The translations under genes and the position numbers were made by a program. A stretch of DNA of 64,000 nt from Limnohabitans sp. (GTDB lineage: Bacteria; Pseudomonadota; Gammaproteobacteria; Burkholderiales; Burkholderiaceae_C), in NCBI GenBank assembly GCA_024642215.1, contig JAHEBO010000011.1:5616-69615 (forward strand), read 5' to 3'. Of this stretch, positions 48,552 through 58,053 are shown piece by piece. Position 1 is the stretch's first letter; each line of letters begins with the position of its first letter. The notes below the pieces were generated by a model. It was not told where the DNA came from, did no database searches, and saw nothing but the letters and a program-made list of their open reading frames with translations.

Positions 48552-49940
48552 ATGCATATACATATATTGGGCATTTGTGGCACCTTCATGGGCGGCTTGG
48601 CCGCCTTGGCAAGAGAAGCGGGTCACCGCGTTACCGGCTGCGATGCCGGCGTTTACCCCCCCATGAGCGACCAACTGGCGGCTTTGGGCATCGAATTGAT
48701 CGAAGGATTTGGCGTTGAGCAAATGCGACTCCAACCCGATCTGTACGTGATCGGCAATGTAGTCAGCCGCAGCCGTTTGTCCTCGGGCGAGCCCAAATTC
48801 CCTCTGATGGAAGCCATTTTGGAATCTGGCGCGCCCTACACCAGTGGCCCCCAGTGGCTGTCTGAGCATGTCCTGCAAGGTCGACATGTGTTGGCCGTTG
48901 CTGGCACGCATGGCAAAACATCCACCACGTCCATGCTGACCTGGATCTTGGAAGCTGCCGGTCTCACGCCCGGATTCTTGGTGGGCGGCGTGCCCTTGAA
49001 CTTTGGGGTGTCTGCGCGTTTGGGCCAACTGGCGGCGGGTCACACCCGACCATACTTTGTCATTGAAGCCGATGAATACGACACGGCCTTCTTTGACAAG
49101 CGCAGCAAGTTTGTGCACTACCGTCCGCGCACGGCCATCTTGAACAACTTGGAATTTGACCACGCCGACATCTTTGACGACCTCAAAGCCATTGAGCGCC
49201 AGTTCCATCACCTGGTTCGCACCGTGCCGGGCCAAGGTCGCTTGGTTGTAAATGGTTTGGAAGAAAGTTTGACACGGGTTTTGGCACAAGGTTGTTGGAG
49301 TGAGGTCAGAAGCTTTGGCGCCACCGTGAGTGATTTTTCGGCAGAGGGCGAGCCCAGCGACTTTGCCGTCTTGCATCACGGCCAAAAAGTAGCACACGTT
49401 CAATGGTCACTGGGCGGCGTGCACAACCAACTCAACGCCTTGGCGGCCATTGCAGCCGCAGATCACGTCGGCGTATCGCCAGAAGTGGCCGCCAATGCTT
49501 TGTCCAGCTTTCAAAATGTGAAACGCCGCATGGAAGTGCGCGGCACGGTGGCTGGCGTCACGGTCTACGATGATTTTGCCCATCACCCCACCGCCATTCG
49601 CACCACGCTTGACGGCTTGCGCCGACAAGTTGGCGCACAACGCATTTTGGCCATCTTCGAGCCACGCAGCAACACCATGAAACTGGGCACCATGAAGTCA
49701 CAGTTGCCATGGAGCTTGGCACAGGCCGATTTGTCTTTCTGTCACAGCGGCGGTTTGGATTGGGATGCCAATGCGGCCTTGGCCGAAATGGGCACCAAAG
49801 CCCAAGTGGCCAGCAACATCGACGAGGTGGTGACACAAGTGATGGCGCAAGTTCAGCCGGGTGACCATTTGCTGTGCATGAGCAATGGCGGCTTTGGCGG
49901 CATTCACGAGAAGCTCTTAAAGGCTTTGAAACACGCATGA
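48552..49940 (+). CDS. mpl: UDP-N-acetylmuramate:L-alanyl-gamma-D-glutamyl-meso-diaminopimelate ligase
   Basis: MHIHILGICGTFMGGLAALAREAGHRVTGCDAGVYPPMSDQL; VAGTHGKTSTTSMLTWILE. Confidence 0.95.
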   Translation: MHIHILGICGTFMGGLAALAREAGHRVTGCDAGVYPPMSDQLAALGIELIEGFGVEQMRLQPDLYVIGNVVSRSRLSSGEPKFPLMEAILESGAPYTSGPQWLSEHVLQGRHVLAVAGTHGKTSTTSMLTWILEAAGLTPGFLVGGVPLNFGVSARLGQLAAGHTRPYFVIEADEYDTAFFDKRSKFVHYRPRTAILNNLEFDHADIFDDLKAIERQFHHLVRTVPGQGRLVVNGLEESLTRVLAQGCWSEVRSFGATVSDFSAEGEPSDFAVLHHGQKVAHVQWSLGGVHNQLNALAAIAAADHVGVSPEVAANALSSFQNVKRRMEVRGTVAGVTVYDDFAHHPTAIRTTLDGLRRQVGAQRILAIFEPRSNTMKLGTMKSQLPWSLAQADLSFCHSGGLDWDANAALAEMGTKAQVASNIDEVVTQVMAQVQPGDHLLCMSNGGFGGIHEKLLKALKHA

Positions 49941-49968
49941 AAAAAGCGTCTGTTGCCAGACGCTTTTT
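49941..49968. terminator. Bidirectional rho-independent terminator between mpl and aroG
   Basis: AAAAAGCGTCTG-ttgc-CAGACGCTTTTT perfect 12-bp stem. Confidence 0.88.
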
Positions 49969-50005
49969 GAAAACTGAAAAGGACCTGTTGTACAGGCCCT
50001 TCTGT

Positions 50006-51130
50006 TTATTTTTGACGACGAGCCAAGACGGCTTTTGACAACGTGGCCAAAACCTTCTCGCTATCAGGCCATCCAATGCAAGCGTCGGTGATGCTTTGCG
50101 CATACTTCAGTGCACTGGGATCGTCTTTGCCAGGGCTGAACTTTTGCGCACCGCCCTCCAAATGACTTTCCACCATCACGCCAAAAATTTGACGTGAGCC
50201 TTTGCTGATTTGCGCTGAAATGTCGTGGGTCACGTCCACTTGGCGCTCGTGCTGCTTGCTGCTGTTGGCGTGGCTGCAATCGATCATCAAGGTGGGCTTG
50301 AGTTTGGCTGCCGTCAAATCTTTGCACGCCGCATTCACGCTGTCTTCGTCGTAATTGGGTGCTTTGCCGCCACGCAAAATGACGTGGCAATCGGGGTTGC
50401 CTTGTGTTTGCACAATCGCCACTTGTCCGTTTTTGTGCACCGACAAGAAGTGGTGACCGCGTTCTGCCGCTTGAATGGCATCGGTGGCAATTTTGATGTT
50501 GCCATCGGTGCCATTTTTAAAACCAATGGGCGCTGACAAACCAGAGGCCAATTCGCGGTGCACTTGGCTCTCGGTGGTGCGTGCGCCAATGGCGCCCCAG
50601 CTGATCAAGTCGCCGATGTACTGGGGTGAAATCACGTCCAAGAACTCACTGCCAGCAGGCAAACCTTGGCGATTGATCTCAATCAGCAGTTGACGTGCAA
50701 TGCGCAAACCTTCGTCGATGCGGAAGCTTTCGTCCAAGTAAGGGTCGTTGATCAACCCCTTCCAGCCCACCGTGGTGCGAGGTTTTTCGAAATAAACACG
50801 CATCACAATTTCCAAGGTGTCTTGGTATTTGTCACGAAGCGGCTTCAGGCGGCGAGCGTAATCCAAGGCTGCGGCAGGATCGTGAATAGAGCAAGGGCCA
50901 ATCACCACCAGCAAGCGATCATCCTTGCCTTCCATGATGTTGTGAATCTTGCGACGCGTCTGTGCAATCAGTGTTTCAACTGCGGTTCCCGTGATCGGGA
51001 AAAAGCGCATCAAATGTTCTGGTGGCGGCAACACGGTGATGTCCTTGATGCGTTCGTCATCAGTCTGCCCTGTGCGGTCTGCGGGGTTCGCATAACGAGG
51101 CTCCGAATTGGCTTTGGCTTTGGTGTTCAT
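50006..51130 (-). CDS. aroG: 3-deoxy-7-phosphoheptulonate synthase, class I
   Basis: LLVVIGPCSIHDPAAALDYA; VYFEKPRTTVGWKGLINDP; LMIDCSHANSSKQ. Confidence 0.96.
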   Translation of the reverse strand: MNTKAKANSEPRYANPADRTGQTDDERIKDITVLPPPEHLMRFFPITGTAVETLIAQTRRKIHNIMEGKDDRLLVVIGPCSIHDPAAALDYARRLKPLRDKYQDTLEIVMRVYFEKPRTTVGWKGLINDPYLDESFRIDEGLRIARQLLIEINRQGLPAGSEFLDVISPQYIGDLISWGAIGARTTESQVHRELASGLSAPIGFKNGTDGNIKIATDAIQAAERGHHFLSVHKNGQVAIVQTQGNPDCHVILRGGKAPNYDEDSVNAACKDLTAAKLKPTLMIDCSHANSSKQHERQVDVTHDISAQISKGSRQIFGVMVESHLEGGAQKFSPGKDDPSALKYAQSITDACIGWPDSEKVLATLSKAVLARRQK

Positions 51131-51174
51131 CGTGTGCTCCTGTTCAAAAATTAAAAAACTGAATGGGTGAAATG

Positions 51175-51209
51175 CAAAAAAAAACCGCCGGGGGTTGAGT
51201 CCGGCGGTT
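51175..51209 (-). terminator. Attenuator terminator in the aroG leader
   Basis: Minus strand AACCGCCGG-actcaaccc-CCGGCGGTT followed by a U-tract; 9-bp perfect stem upstream of aroG. Confidence 0.9.
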
Positions 51210-51228
51210 GGTAGAGGGGTTCAGTGAC

Positions 51229-51303
51229 TTATGCGCTGGCCTCTCGTCCGCCTAGGACTGAGAATGCAAAATAAAAGCTAAAAAAGCTAAAGCGCGAGGT
51301 CAT
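51229..51303 (-). CDS. Putative Phe-rich leader peptide (attenuation) upstream of aroG: MTSRFSFFSFYFAFSVLGGREASA
   Basis: 24-codon ORF with 6 Phe and 1 Tyr within codons 5-14, directly before the attenuator hairpin; no clear SD. Confidence 0.75.
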   Translation of the reverse strand: MTSRFSFFSFYFAFSVLGGREASA

Positions 51304-51364
51304 GGGAAATGAATGTAGCACAAGTTTTCTGCAGTTTTCTGACAAAAGCCGTCAGGACAAGCCC

Positions 51365-52825
51365 TTAAGCGGTGCCGCCCACCGTCAAACCTTCAATGCG
51401 CAGCGTGGGCTGGCCCACACCCACAGGCACGCTTTGCCCCTCTTTACCGCACACACCGACACCTGAATCCAGACGCATGTCGTTGCCAATCATGCTGACC
51501 TGTTTGAGGCACTCTGGGCCGCTGCCCACCAAGGTGGCACCCTTCACAGGGTATTGAATTTTGCCGTTTTCAACCCAATAAGCTTCGCTGGCCGAGAACA
51601 CAAATTTGCCGCTGGTGATGTCCACTTGGCCACCGCCAAAATTGGTGGCGTACAAGCCTTTCTTGATGCTGGCCACAATTTCCTCGGGCGCTTTGTCGCC
51701 GCCCAACATGTACGTGTTGGTCATGCGCGGCATGGGAATGTGCGCATAGCTTTCACGGCGGCCATTGCCAGTGGGCTTGACACCCATCAAGCGGGCATTC
51801 ATGGCGTCTTGGATGTAGCCCTTCAAAATGCCGTCTTCAATCAGCACATTGCGCTGGCTAGGGCAGCCTTCATCGTCCACATTCAAGGAGCCGCGGCGGT
51901 CAGAAATGGTGCCATCGTCTAAAACTGTGACGCCTTTGGCGGCCACGCGTTTGCCGATCATGCCGCTGAACGCACTGGAGCCTTTGCGATTGAAGTCGCC
52001 CTCCAAACCATGTCCAATGGCCTCGTGCAACAACACGCCTGGCCAGCCTGGACCCAAGACCACAGTCATCACGCCAGCCGGCGCTGGGCGTGCATCCAAA
52101 TTGGTGAGGGCCGCATGCACTGCGTCATCGACGTAAGCATTGACCATGGCGTCGTCGAAATAAGCCAAACCAAAGCGGCCGCCGCCGCCGCCACTGCCAA
52201 CTTCACGTCGACCGTTTTGCTCGGCAATGACTGTGACCGACAAACGCACCAAAGGGCGCACATCGGCGGCCAAGGTGCCATCGGCACGGGCCACCATGAC
52301 CACATCGTATTCACTGGCCAAGCCGGCCATCACTTGCACCACGCGGGGGTCTTTGGCGCGGGCCAATTGCTCGACCTTTTCCAGCAACTGCACCTTGTCT
52401 GTGCTGTTGAGCGTGCCCATGGGATCGAGTGAAGGATACAGCGAACGAATGCCCGCAATTTTGCGTGCGGGCACTTTGGCTTTTTTGTTTTGATGGGCTT
52501 GCGCAATGGCGCGCACTGTTTGGGCAGCGTCCATCAAAGAAGCCTCAGAAATGTCATCTGAATAGGCAAAGGCCGTTTTTTCACCGGCCACTGCTCGCAC
52601 GCCCACACCTTGGTCAATGCTGAAACTGCCTGTTTTGACGATGCCCTCTTCCAAGCTCCAGCCTTCGGCGCGGGTGTATTGAAAATACAAATCGGCGTCG
52701 TCCACTTTGTGCGCTTTGATGGCACTCAAAGCTTTGGCCAAGTGGGTTTCGTCCAAGCCGAAGGGCTCGAGCAACAATGACCTGGCCGTGGCCAAGCGTT
52801 CAATGGTAGGTTCGCGTGAAATCAT
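51365..52825 (-). CDS. tldD: Metalloprotease TldD
   Basis: GWPGVLLHEAIGHGLEGDFNRKGSSAFSG; GDKAPEEIVASIKKGLYATNFGGGQVD; internal ATG start. Confidence 0.95.
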   Translation of the reverse strand: MISREPTIERLATARSLLLEPFGLDETHLAKALSAIKAHKVDDADLYFQYTRAEGWSLEEGIVKTGSFSIDQGVGVRAVAGEKTAFAYSDDISEASLMDAAQTVRAIAQAHQNKKAKVPARKIAGIRSLYPSLDPMGTLNSTDKVQLLEKVEQLARAKDPRVVQVMAGLASEYDVVMVARADGTLAADVRPLVRLSVTVIAEQNGRREVGSGGGGGRFGLAYFDDAMVNAYVDDAVHAALTNLDARPAPAGVMTVVLGPGWPGVLLHEAIGHGLEGDFNRKGSSAFSGMIGKRVAAKGVTVLDDGTISDRRGSLNVDDEGCPSQRNVLIEDGILKGYIQDAMNARLMGVKPTGNGRRESYAHIPMPRMTNTYMLGGDKAPEEIVASIKKGLYATNFGGGQVDITSGKFVFSASEAYWVENGKIQYPVKGATLVGSGPECLKQVSMIGNDMRLDSGVGVCGKEGQSVPVGVGQPTLRIEGLTVGGTA

Positions 52826-52895
52826 GCTGCCATTGTAGGCAAGCTCCGAAGGCCCTGCTGAACAGCGGACAGCAGGCCTTTCTTTTGAGCTGCGC

Positions 52896-54050
52896 TTAGG
52901 TTTGCACCAAGCGCTTGGCCTTGGCAATCGACATCAAAATACCCAAACCCAGCCCCAAGGTGACCATGGCCGTGCCGCCATAACTGATGAAGGGCAAAGG
53001 CACCCCCACCACGGGCAGGATGCCACTGACCATGCCCATGTTGACAAAGGCATAGGTGAAGAAAATCATGCTGACGCTACCGGCCAACAGGCGCGTGAAC
53101 AAAGAAGGCGCTTCCTTGGCAATCACCAAGCCGCGAAACACCAAAAAGAAAAAGCCGGTGATCAACAGGAGTGTGCCCAACAAACCAAACTCTTCAGAAA
53201 AAGCTGCAAATATAAAGTCGGTGGTGCGCTCGGGAATGAATTCCAAATGGGTTTGGGTGCCTTGCATAAAGCCCTTGCCCCAAAAGCCACCGGAACCAAT
53301 GGCAATCATGCCTTGAATGATGTGAAAGCCCTTGCCCAAAGGGTCTCGCGCGGGGTCGAGCAGGGTGCAAACGCGTTGCCGTTGGTACTCGTGCAGTACT
53401 TTCCAATCGACACCCTCGGCGCACAATTGCGCCTCAAAAGCCACCAGCAACATCAAGCCCATCAAACCCAGAAGAACGGGTGGCAAGATCAGACGCCAGC
53501 TTAAGCCTGCAAAAAACAGCACGGCCACACCTGTGCTCAGAACCAACAACGCCGTTCCCAAGTCGGGCTGCCGCATGATCAGCCCCACGGGCAGCATCAA
53601 CAAAAGGCCCGCCACGGCAAAGTCCAATGGTCGCAGTTGACCTTCGCGCTTTTGAAACCACCAAGACAACATCAGGGGCATGGCAATTTTGAGAATTTCG
53701 CTAGGCTGAATGACCACGCCCACATTGAGCCAACGCCTGGCACCCTTCTTGGTAATGCCAAAGATGGCCACGGCAATCAGCAGCAACACACCCACCGTGT
53801 AAATGGGCACGGCCAAGCTCATGAGCCGTTGTGGAGGGATTTGCGCCACGACAAACATGATGCTGCCCGCAATCAGCATGTTGCGACCATGGTCGACAAA
53901 GCGCGTGCCGTGGTCGTAGCCCGATGAATACATGATCAACATGCCCGCACAGGCCAGCACAAAGACCGCAAAGGCCAAAGGGCCGTCGAATCCTTCAAAC
54001 AAAAACAGGATGCGAGACGACCAGCTGGGTTTTTCAATGACACGGGACAT
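52896..54050 (-). CDS. rodA: Rod shape-determining protein RodA
   Basis: SEDS-family sequence; GKGFMQGTQTHLEFIPERTTDFIFAAFSEEFGLLG; PFISYGGTAMVTLGLGLGILMSI. Confidence 0.95.
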   Translation of the reverse strand: MSRVIEKPSWSSRILFLFEGFDGPLAFAVFVLACAGMLIMYSSGYDHGTRFVDHGRNMLIAGSIMFVVAQIPPQRLMSLAVPIYTVGVLLLIAVAIFGITKKGARRWLNVGVVIQPSEILKIAMPLMLSWWFQKREGQLRPLDFAVAGLLLMLPVGLIMRQPDLGTALLVLSTGVAVLFFAGLSWRLILPPVLLGLMGLMLLVAFEAQLCAEGVDWKVLHEYQRQRVCTLLDPARDPLGKGFHIIQGMIAIGSGGFWGKGFMQGTQTHLEFIPERTTDFIFAAFSEEFGLLGTLLLITGFFFLVFRGLVIAKEAPSLFTRLLAGSVSMIFFTYAFVNMGMVSGILPVVGVPLPFISYGGTAMVTLGLGLGILMSIAKAKRLVQT

Positions 54051-54141
54051 GGCCGAATTATCCTTTGCTTCAGCAGAATTATGGGCTTGCCCCCTAAATT
54101 TGAACTGCTTCTAAGCTGCCCAAGGGCCTGCGCATGGGACA

Positions 54142-56220
54142 ATGATGCCCATGTTTTTATTGTTTGAAGAAGCTGGCAAATTTGTTGCCGGACGCGTCTT
54201 GTCAGAGGCCGAGGCCTCGGTGCAAGTGGAATTGGACAGCGGCAAGCGGGTCAAGGTCAAGGGCGCCAATGTGCTTTTGAAATTTGACAAACCTGCACCG
54301 GCCCAATTGCTGGCAGACGCGGCCACCATCAGCCAAAGCATTGAGCTTGACTTGGCATGGGAATTTGCGCCCGACACCGAGTTCGGCTTTGCCGATGTGG
54401 CGCGTGAATATTTCAATGCCGATGCCACCACCACGCAACAAGTCGGCGCACTCATTCGCCTCTACGAAGCACCCCATTACTTTCGGCGTGCTGGCAAGGG
54501 CCGTTTTAAAAAGGCCTCGGCCGAAACGGTGCAGTTGGCGTTGGCTGGCATCGAGAAGAAAAAACAAATTCAAGCGCAAATTGAAAGCTGGTCGCACGAC
54601 TTGATGGCGGGTCAATGCCCAGCTCCCATCAAAGAGCAGCTCTACAAAATTTTGTTCCGCCCCGACAAAAACGCCCCTGAATACAAAGCAGTGGTCGAGG
54701 CCAGCCGTGCCAGTCAAACAGCGCCACTCACCTTGCTGCAAACTGCAGGTGCCATCGCCAGCGCATATGACTTTCACTGGCAGCGTTTTTTGTTTGACAA
54801 CTTTCCCAAGGGTACAGGCTTTCCAAAATTGGACGCTCCTGCCATTGCGCAAGAATTGCCTTTGGCCACGGTACAAGCCTATTCCATCGACGATTCGCAA
54901 ACCACCGAAATCGACGATGCCTTGTCTTTGCAAGGTCTGGGCTCAGGCACCGTGGTGGTGGGCATCCACATTGCAGCGCCTGGCTTGGCCATCGAGCCCA
55001 ACAGCGCCATCGACAACGTGGGCCGCAACCGTTTGTCCACGGTGTACATGCCTGGCTACAAAATCACCATGTTGCCCGACGATGTGGTGCAAAGCTACAC
55101 CTTGGCCGAAGGTCAGGCGTGCCCAGCCGTGTCGCTTTATGTGACGTTTGACGAAGCCACCCTCAGCATTCAGCACAGCGAAACCAAACTGGAGCGCGTG
55201 CCCATCCGTGCCAACTTGCGCCATGATCAGCTTGATCAGTGGGTCACCCAAGCTTGGCTTGAAGACGCTGCGCCTGTGGCGCGCGAAGGTGAACCGCAAC
55301 TGCCGATTGCGCAAAGCGAATTGGCATTTTTCTGGCGCTTGGCGCAACACCTCAAAGCGGGCCGCGAAGTGGTGCGCGGCAAGCCCGAGAATTTCAACCG
55401 CCCCGACTACAACTTTCGCTTGGCGCGCGACAACAAAGACACGCCACCCAGCGGTCAAGAGACCGTGCAAATTTCGGTGCGCCAACGTGGCGCCCCACTC
55501 GACTTGATCGTGGCCGAAGCCATGATCTTGGCCAACAGCACCTGGGGCCAATGGCTGGCCAGTTTGGGCGTGCCGGCCATCTACCGCAGCCAAGCCAGCA
55601 TGGCGCCTGGCGTCAAAGTGCGCATGGGCACCAAGGCCTTGCCGCATGCAGGCATTGGCGTACCGGCCTATGCATGGAGCACCTCACCGCTTCGTCGCTA
55701 CACCGACTTGGTCAACCAATGGCAAATCATTGCCTGTGCCAAACATGGTGCCACAGCGGCGTTGGCCGCACCGTTCAAGCCCAAAGATGCGCAACTTTTT
55801 GCCATCATCAGCGCGTTTGATGCGGCCTACACGGCTTACAACGGCTACCAGTCGGGCATGGAACGTTTCTGGACTTTGCAGTATTTGAAACAAGAAAAAA
55901 TCACCGAAGTGGTGGCCAGTTTGGTCAAAGAAATGGCGGGTGGCAGCTGGTTGGTTCGCGCCGACAGCCTGCCCCTGATGCTGACGGTCATGGGAGCCGC
56001 AGGTTTGACGCGCGGCGACAAGGTCAAAGTGCAATTGGGCGAGATCGATGCCATGGCACTGGATGTCAGCGGCACGGTCATTGAAAAAATCATCACCGAA
56101 CAAACTGAAGTCGATGCCCATGCAGAAGGCATGGAAGAGTCTTTGGAGGACTTGGAAGATGCGGCCACGGGGCCCATTGCCATCGCCATGAACGTGAACG
56201 AGGCACCTGCCGAAGAATAA
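54142..56220 (+). CDS. RNB-domain exoribonuclease (RNase II/R family)
   Basis: AYSIDDSQTTEIDDALSLQ; VAEAMILANSTWGQWLASLGVPAIYRSQ; YAWSTSPLRRYTDLVNQWQI. Confidence 0.92.
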   Translation: MMPMFLLFEEAGKFVAGRVLSEAEASVQVELDSGKRVKVKGANVLLKFDKPAPAQLLADAATISQSIELDLAWEFAPDTEFGFADVAREYFNADATTTQQVGALIRLYEAPHYFRRAGKGRFKKASAETVQLALAGIEKKKQIQAQIESWSHDLMAGQCPAPIKEQLYKILFRPDKNAPEYKAVVEASRASQTAPLTLLQTAGAIASAYDFHWQRFLFDNFPKGTGFPKLDAPAIAQELPLATVQAYSIDDSQTTEIDDALSLQGLGSGTVVVGIHIAAPGLAIEPNSAIDNVGRNRLSTVYMPGYKITMLPDDVVQSYTLAEGQACPAVSLYVTFDEATLSIQHSETKLERVPIRANLRHDQLDQWVTQAWLEDAAPVAREGEPQLPIAQSELAFFWRLAQHLKAGREVVRGKPENFNRPDYNFRLARDNKDTPPSGQETVQISVRQRGAPLDLIVAEAMILANSTWGQWLASLGVPAIYRSQASMAPGVKVRMGTKALPHAGIGVPAYAWSTSPLRRYTDLVNQWQIIACAKHGATAALAAPFKPKDAQLFAIISAFDAAYTAYNGYQSGMERFWTLQYLKQEKITEVVASLVKEMAGGSWLVRADSLPLMLTVMGAAGLTRGDKVKVQLGEIDAMALDVSGTVIEKIITEQTEVDAHAEGMEESLEDLEDAATGPIAIAMNVNEAPAEE

Positions 56221-56225
56221 GCGCC

Positions 56226-57152
56226 ATGTCGACGTCTGCCTCGCCATTTTCTGCAATTACTACGCACCGCACGCTGCTCTGGGCCTTGGGTGTTTCGGTG
56301 CTGGTGCATGTGGGCTTGCTCACCTTGAAATGGGTGGCGCCCGCCACCTTTGATCGTATTTTTGAAACCAACACCTTGGAAGTGGTGCTGGTCAACTCAC
56401 GCAGCACCAACGCCCCCGATGCGCCGCTGGCATTGGCCCAGGTCAATTTGGCGGGTGGCGGTCAAGTGCCAGGCACCACACTGCAGAGCAGTCCTTTCAA
56501 CGCCAACTTGCAAGATCAAAATGGCCAAGAACTGCAGCAAGTTGAGAAAAAAATCGAGACACTTAAAAGCGAACAAATGCGGTTGATTGAACAACTCAAG
56601 CAAGAGTTGTCGCAACTCAACAGCCAAGCGCCCACCTCGGCAAGTGATGGCAAAGCAGACGCCTTGAACGAACGCAAACATCAACTCTCAAGCCAGTTGG
56701 CGCAAATTGAGAAGCAATCCCAGGCCTTGCAAGGCGGCCCCAAAAAACGCTACATCGGTCCGGCCACGCAAGAAGTTTCATTTGCGCGTTACTACGACAA
56801 AATGCGCCGCACCATCGAGCTCACAGGTACCGAAAACTTTCCGCAAGCGGGTGGTGAAAAACTCTATGGCAGCCTCACCATGGTGATCACCCTAGACGCC
56901 AAAGGTCGCGTGCTTGAAACCGAAATTGCCAGCGCATCTGGCAAACCCATATTGGACAAACGGGCCCAGGCCATTGTGCGCGGCGCCTCACCCTTTGATG
57001 CTTTCACGCCAGAGATGAAACGCCAAGCCGACCAACTGGTGGTGGTCTCTCGCTTTCACTTTGCGCGTGATGAAACATTAGAAACTCACATGTTGGCACC
57101 GCAAGCCAATGGCCCCGCACCTCGCTCGATGCCAGCGCAGCGAACCCCTTAA
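56226..57152 (+). CDS. TonB-family energy transducer-like protein with a Gln/Lys-rich coiled-coil spacer
   Basis: N-terminal TM anchor; C-terminal TonB-like domain (YGSLTMVITLDAKGRVLETEIASASGKPILDKRAQAIVRGASPF). Confidence 0.75.
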   Translation: MSTSASPFSAITTHRTLLWALGVSVLVHVGLLTLKWVAPATFDRIFETNTLEVVLVNSRSTNAPDAPLALAQVNLAGGGQVPGTTLQSSPFNANLQDQNGQELQQVEKKIETLKSEQMRLIEQLKQELSQLNSQAPTSASDGKADALNERKHQLSSQLAQIEKQSQALQGGPKKRYIGPATQEVSFARYYDKMRRTIELTGTENFPQAGGEKLYGSLTMVITLDAKGRVLETEIASASGKPILDKRAQAIVRGASPFDAFTPEMKRQADQLVVVSRFHFARDETLETHMLAPQANGPAPRSMPAQRTP

Positions 57153-57176
57153 CGGCAACCAACTCGGACCCTTTGC

Positions 57177-58019
57177 ATGGACTCTTACTGCGTTTTTGGT
57201 CACCCCATTGAACACAGCAAATCGCCGTGGATACACGCGCGCTTTGCACAACTGTCCGGTCAAACACTGCAGTACCACAAGACTTTGGTGCCACTCGATG
57301 GTTTTGCCAGCACGGTGCATGCATACCATGCCCAAGGTGGCAAAGGCTGCAATGTGACACTGCCTTTTAAAACAGAAGCGGCTGCATTGGCCACCCGTTG
57401 CAGTCCCCGTGTGCGCTTGGCCCAAGCCTGCAACACCTTGAAGTTTGATGGCGAAGATATCTTCGGTGAGAACACCGACGGTTTGGGCTTGGTCACTGAT
57501 TTGGTTCACAACGCAGCTTGTCGCCTTCAAGGCAAAAGCGTGTTGCTGATTGGCGCAGGCGGTGCAGCAGCCGGTGTCTTGGGCCCCTTACTGTCTGAAA
57601 AACCTCGCAGCATTTGGGTGGTCAATCGCACCCTCGACAAGGCCACGCAGTTGGTACACCGACACGCCGAATTAGCCCTTGCAGAAGGCGTTGATTGCCA
57701 AGCTTTTGGTTTGCAACATGACGCAGTCCTTGGCCAATCATTTGAGGTGGTCATCAACGCCTCCAGCAGCAGCTTGCACCAAGGCGAATTGCCTGTCCCC
57801 GCCAGTGTGCTCAGCCCGCACGGCATGGCATGCGATTTGATGTACGGCCCTGCCGCTCAGCACTTCATGCAATGGGCCACAGCGCATGGCGCAGTGGCGC
57901 GCGACGGACTTGGCATGCTGGTGGAGCAAGCGGCTGAGTCTTTTTATTTGTGGCGCGGCGTACGCCCACCTACTGCGCCAGTGTTAGCCGAATTGCGTAC
58001 CTTGTTGGCGCAAGGCTAG
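57177..58019 (+). CDS. aroE: Shikimate dehydrogenase
   Basis: DSYCVFGHPIEHSKSPWIHARFA; GGKGCNVTLPFKTEA; GENTDGLGLVTDL; LLIGAGGAAAGVL. Confidence 0.96.
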   Translation: MDSYCVFGHPIEHSKSPWIHARFAQLSGQTLQYHKTLVPLDGFASTVHAYHAQGGKGCNVTLPFKTEAAALATRCSPRVRLAQACNTLKFDGEDIFGENTDGLGLVTDLVHNAACRLQGKSVLLIGAGGAAAGVLGPLLSEKPRSIWVVNRTLDKATQLVHRHAELALAEGVDCQAFGLQHDAVLGQSFEVVINASSSSLHQGELPVPASVLSPHGMACDLMYGPAAQHFMQWATAHGAVARDGLGMLVEQAAESFYLWRGVRPPTAPVLAELRTLLAQG

Positions 58020-58053
58020 TCAAGCCGCTACAAGATTTGTACACTGCCCCTCC

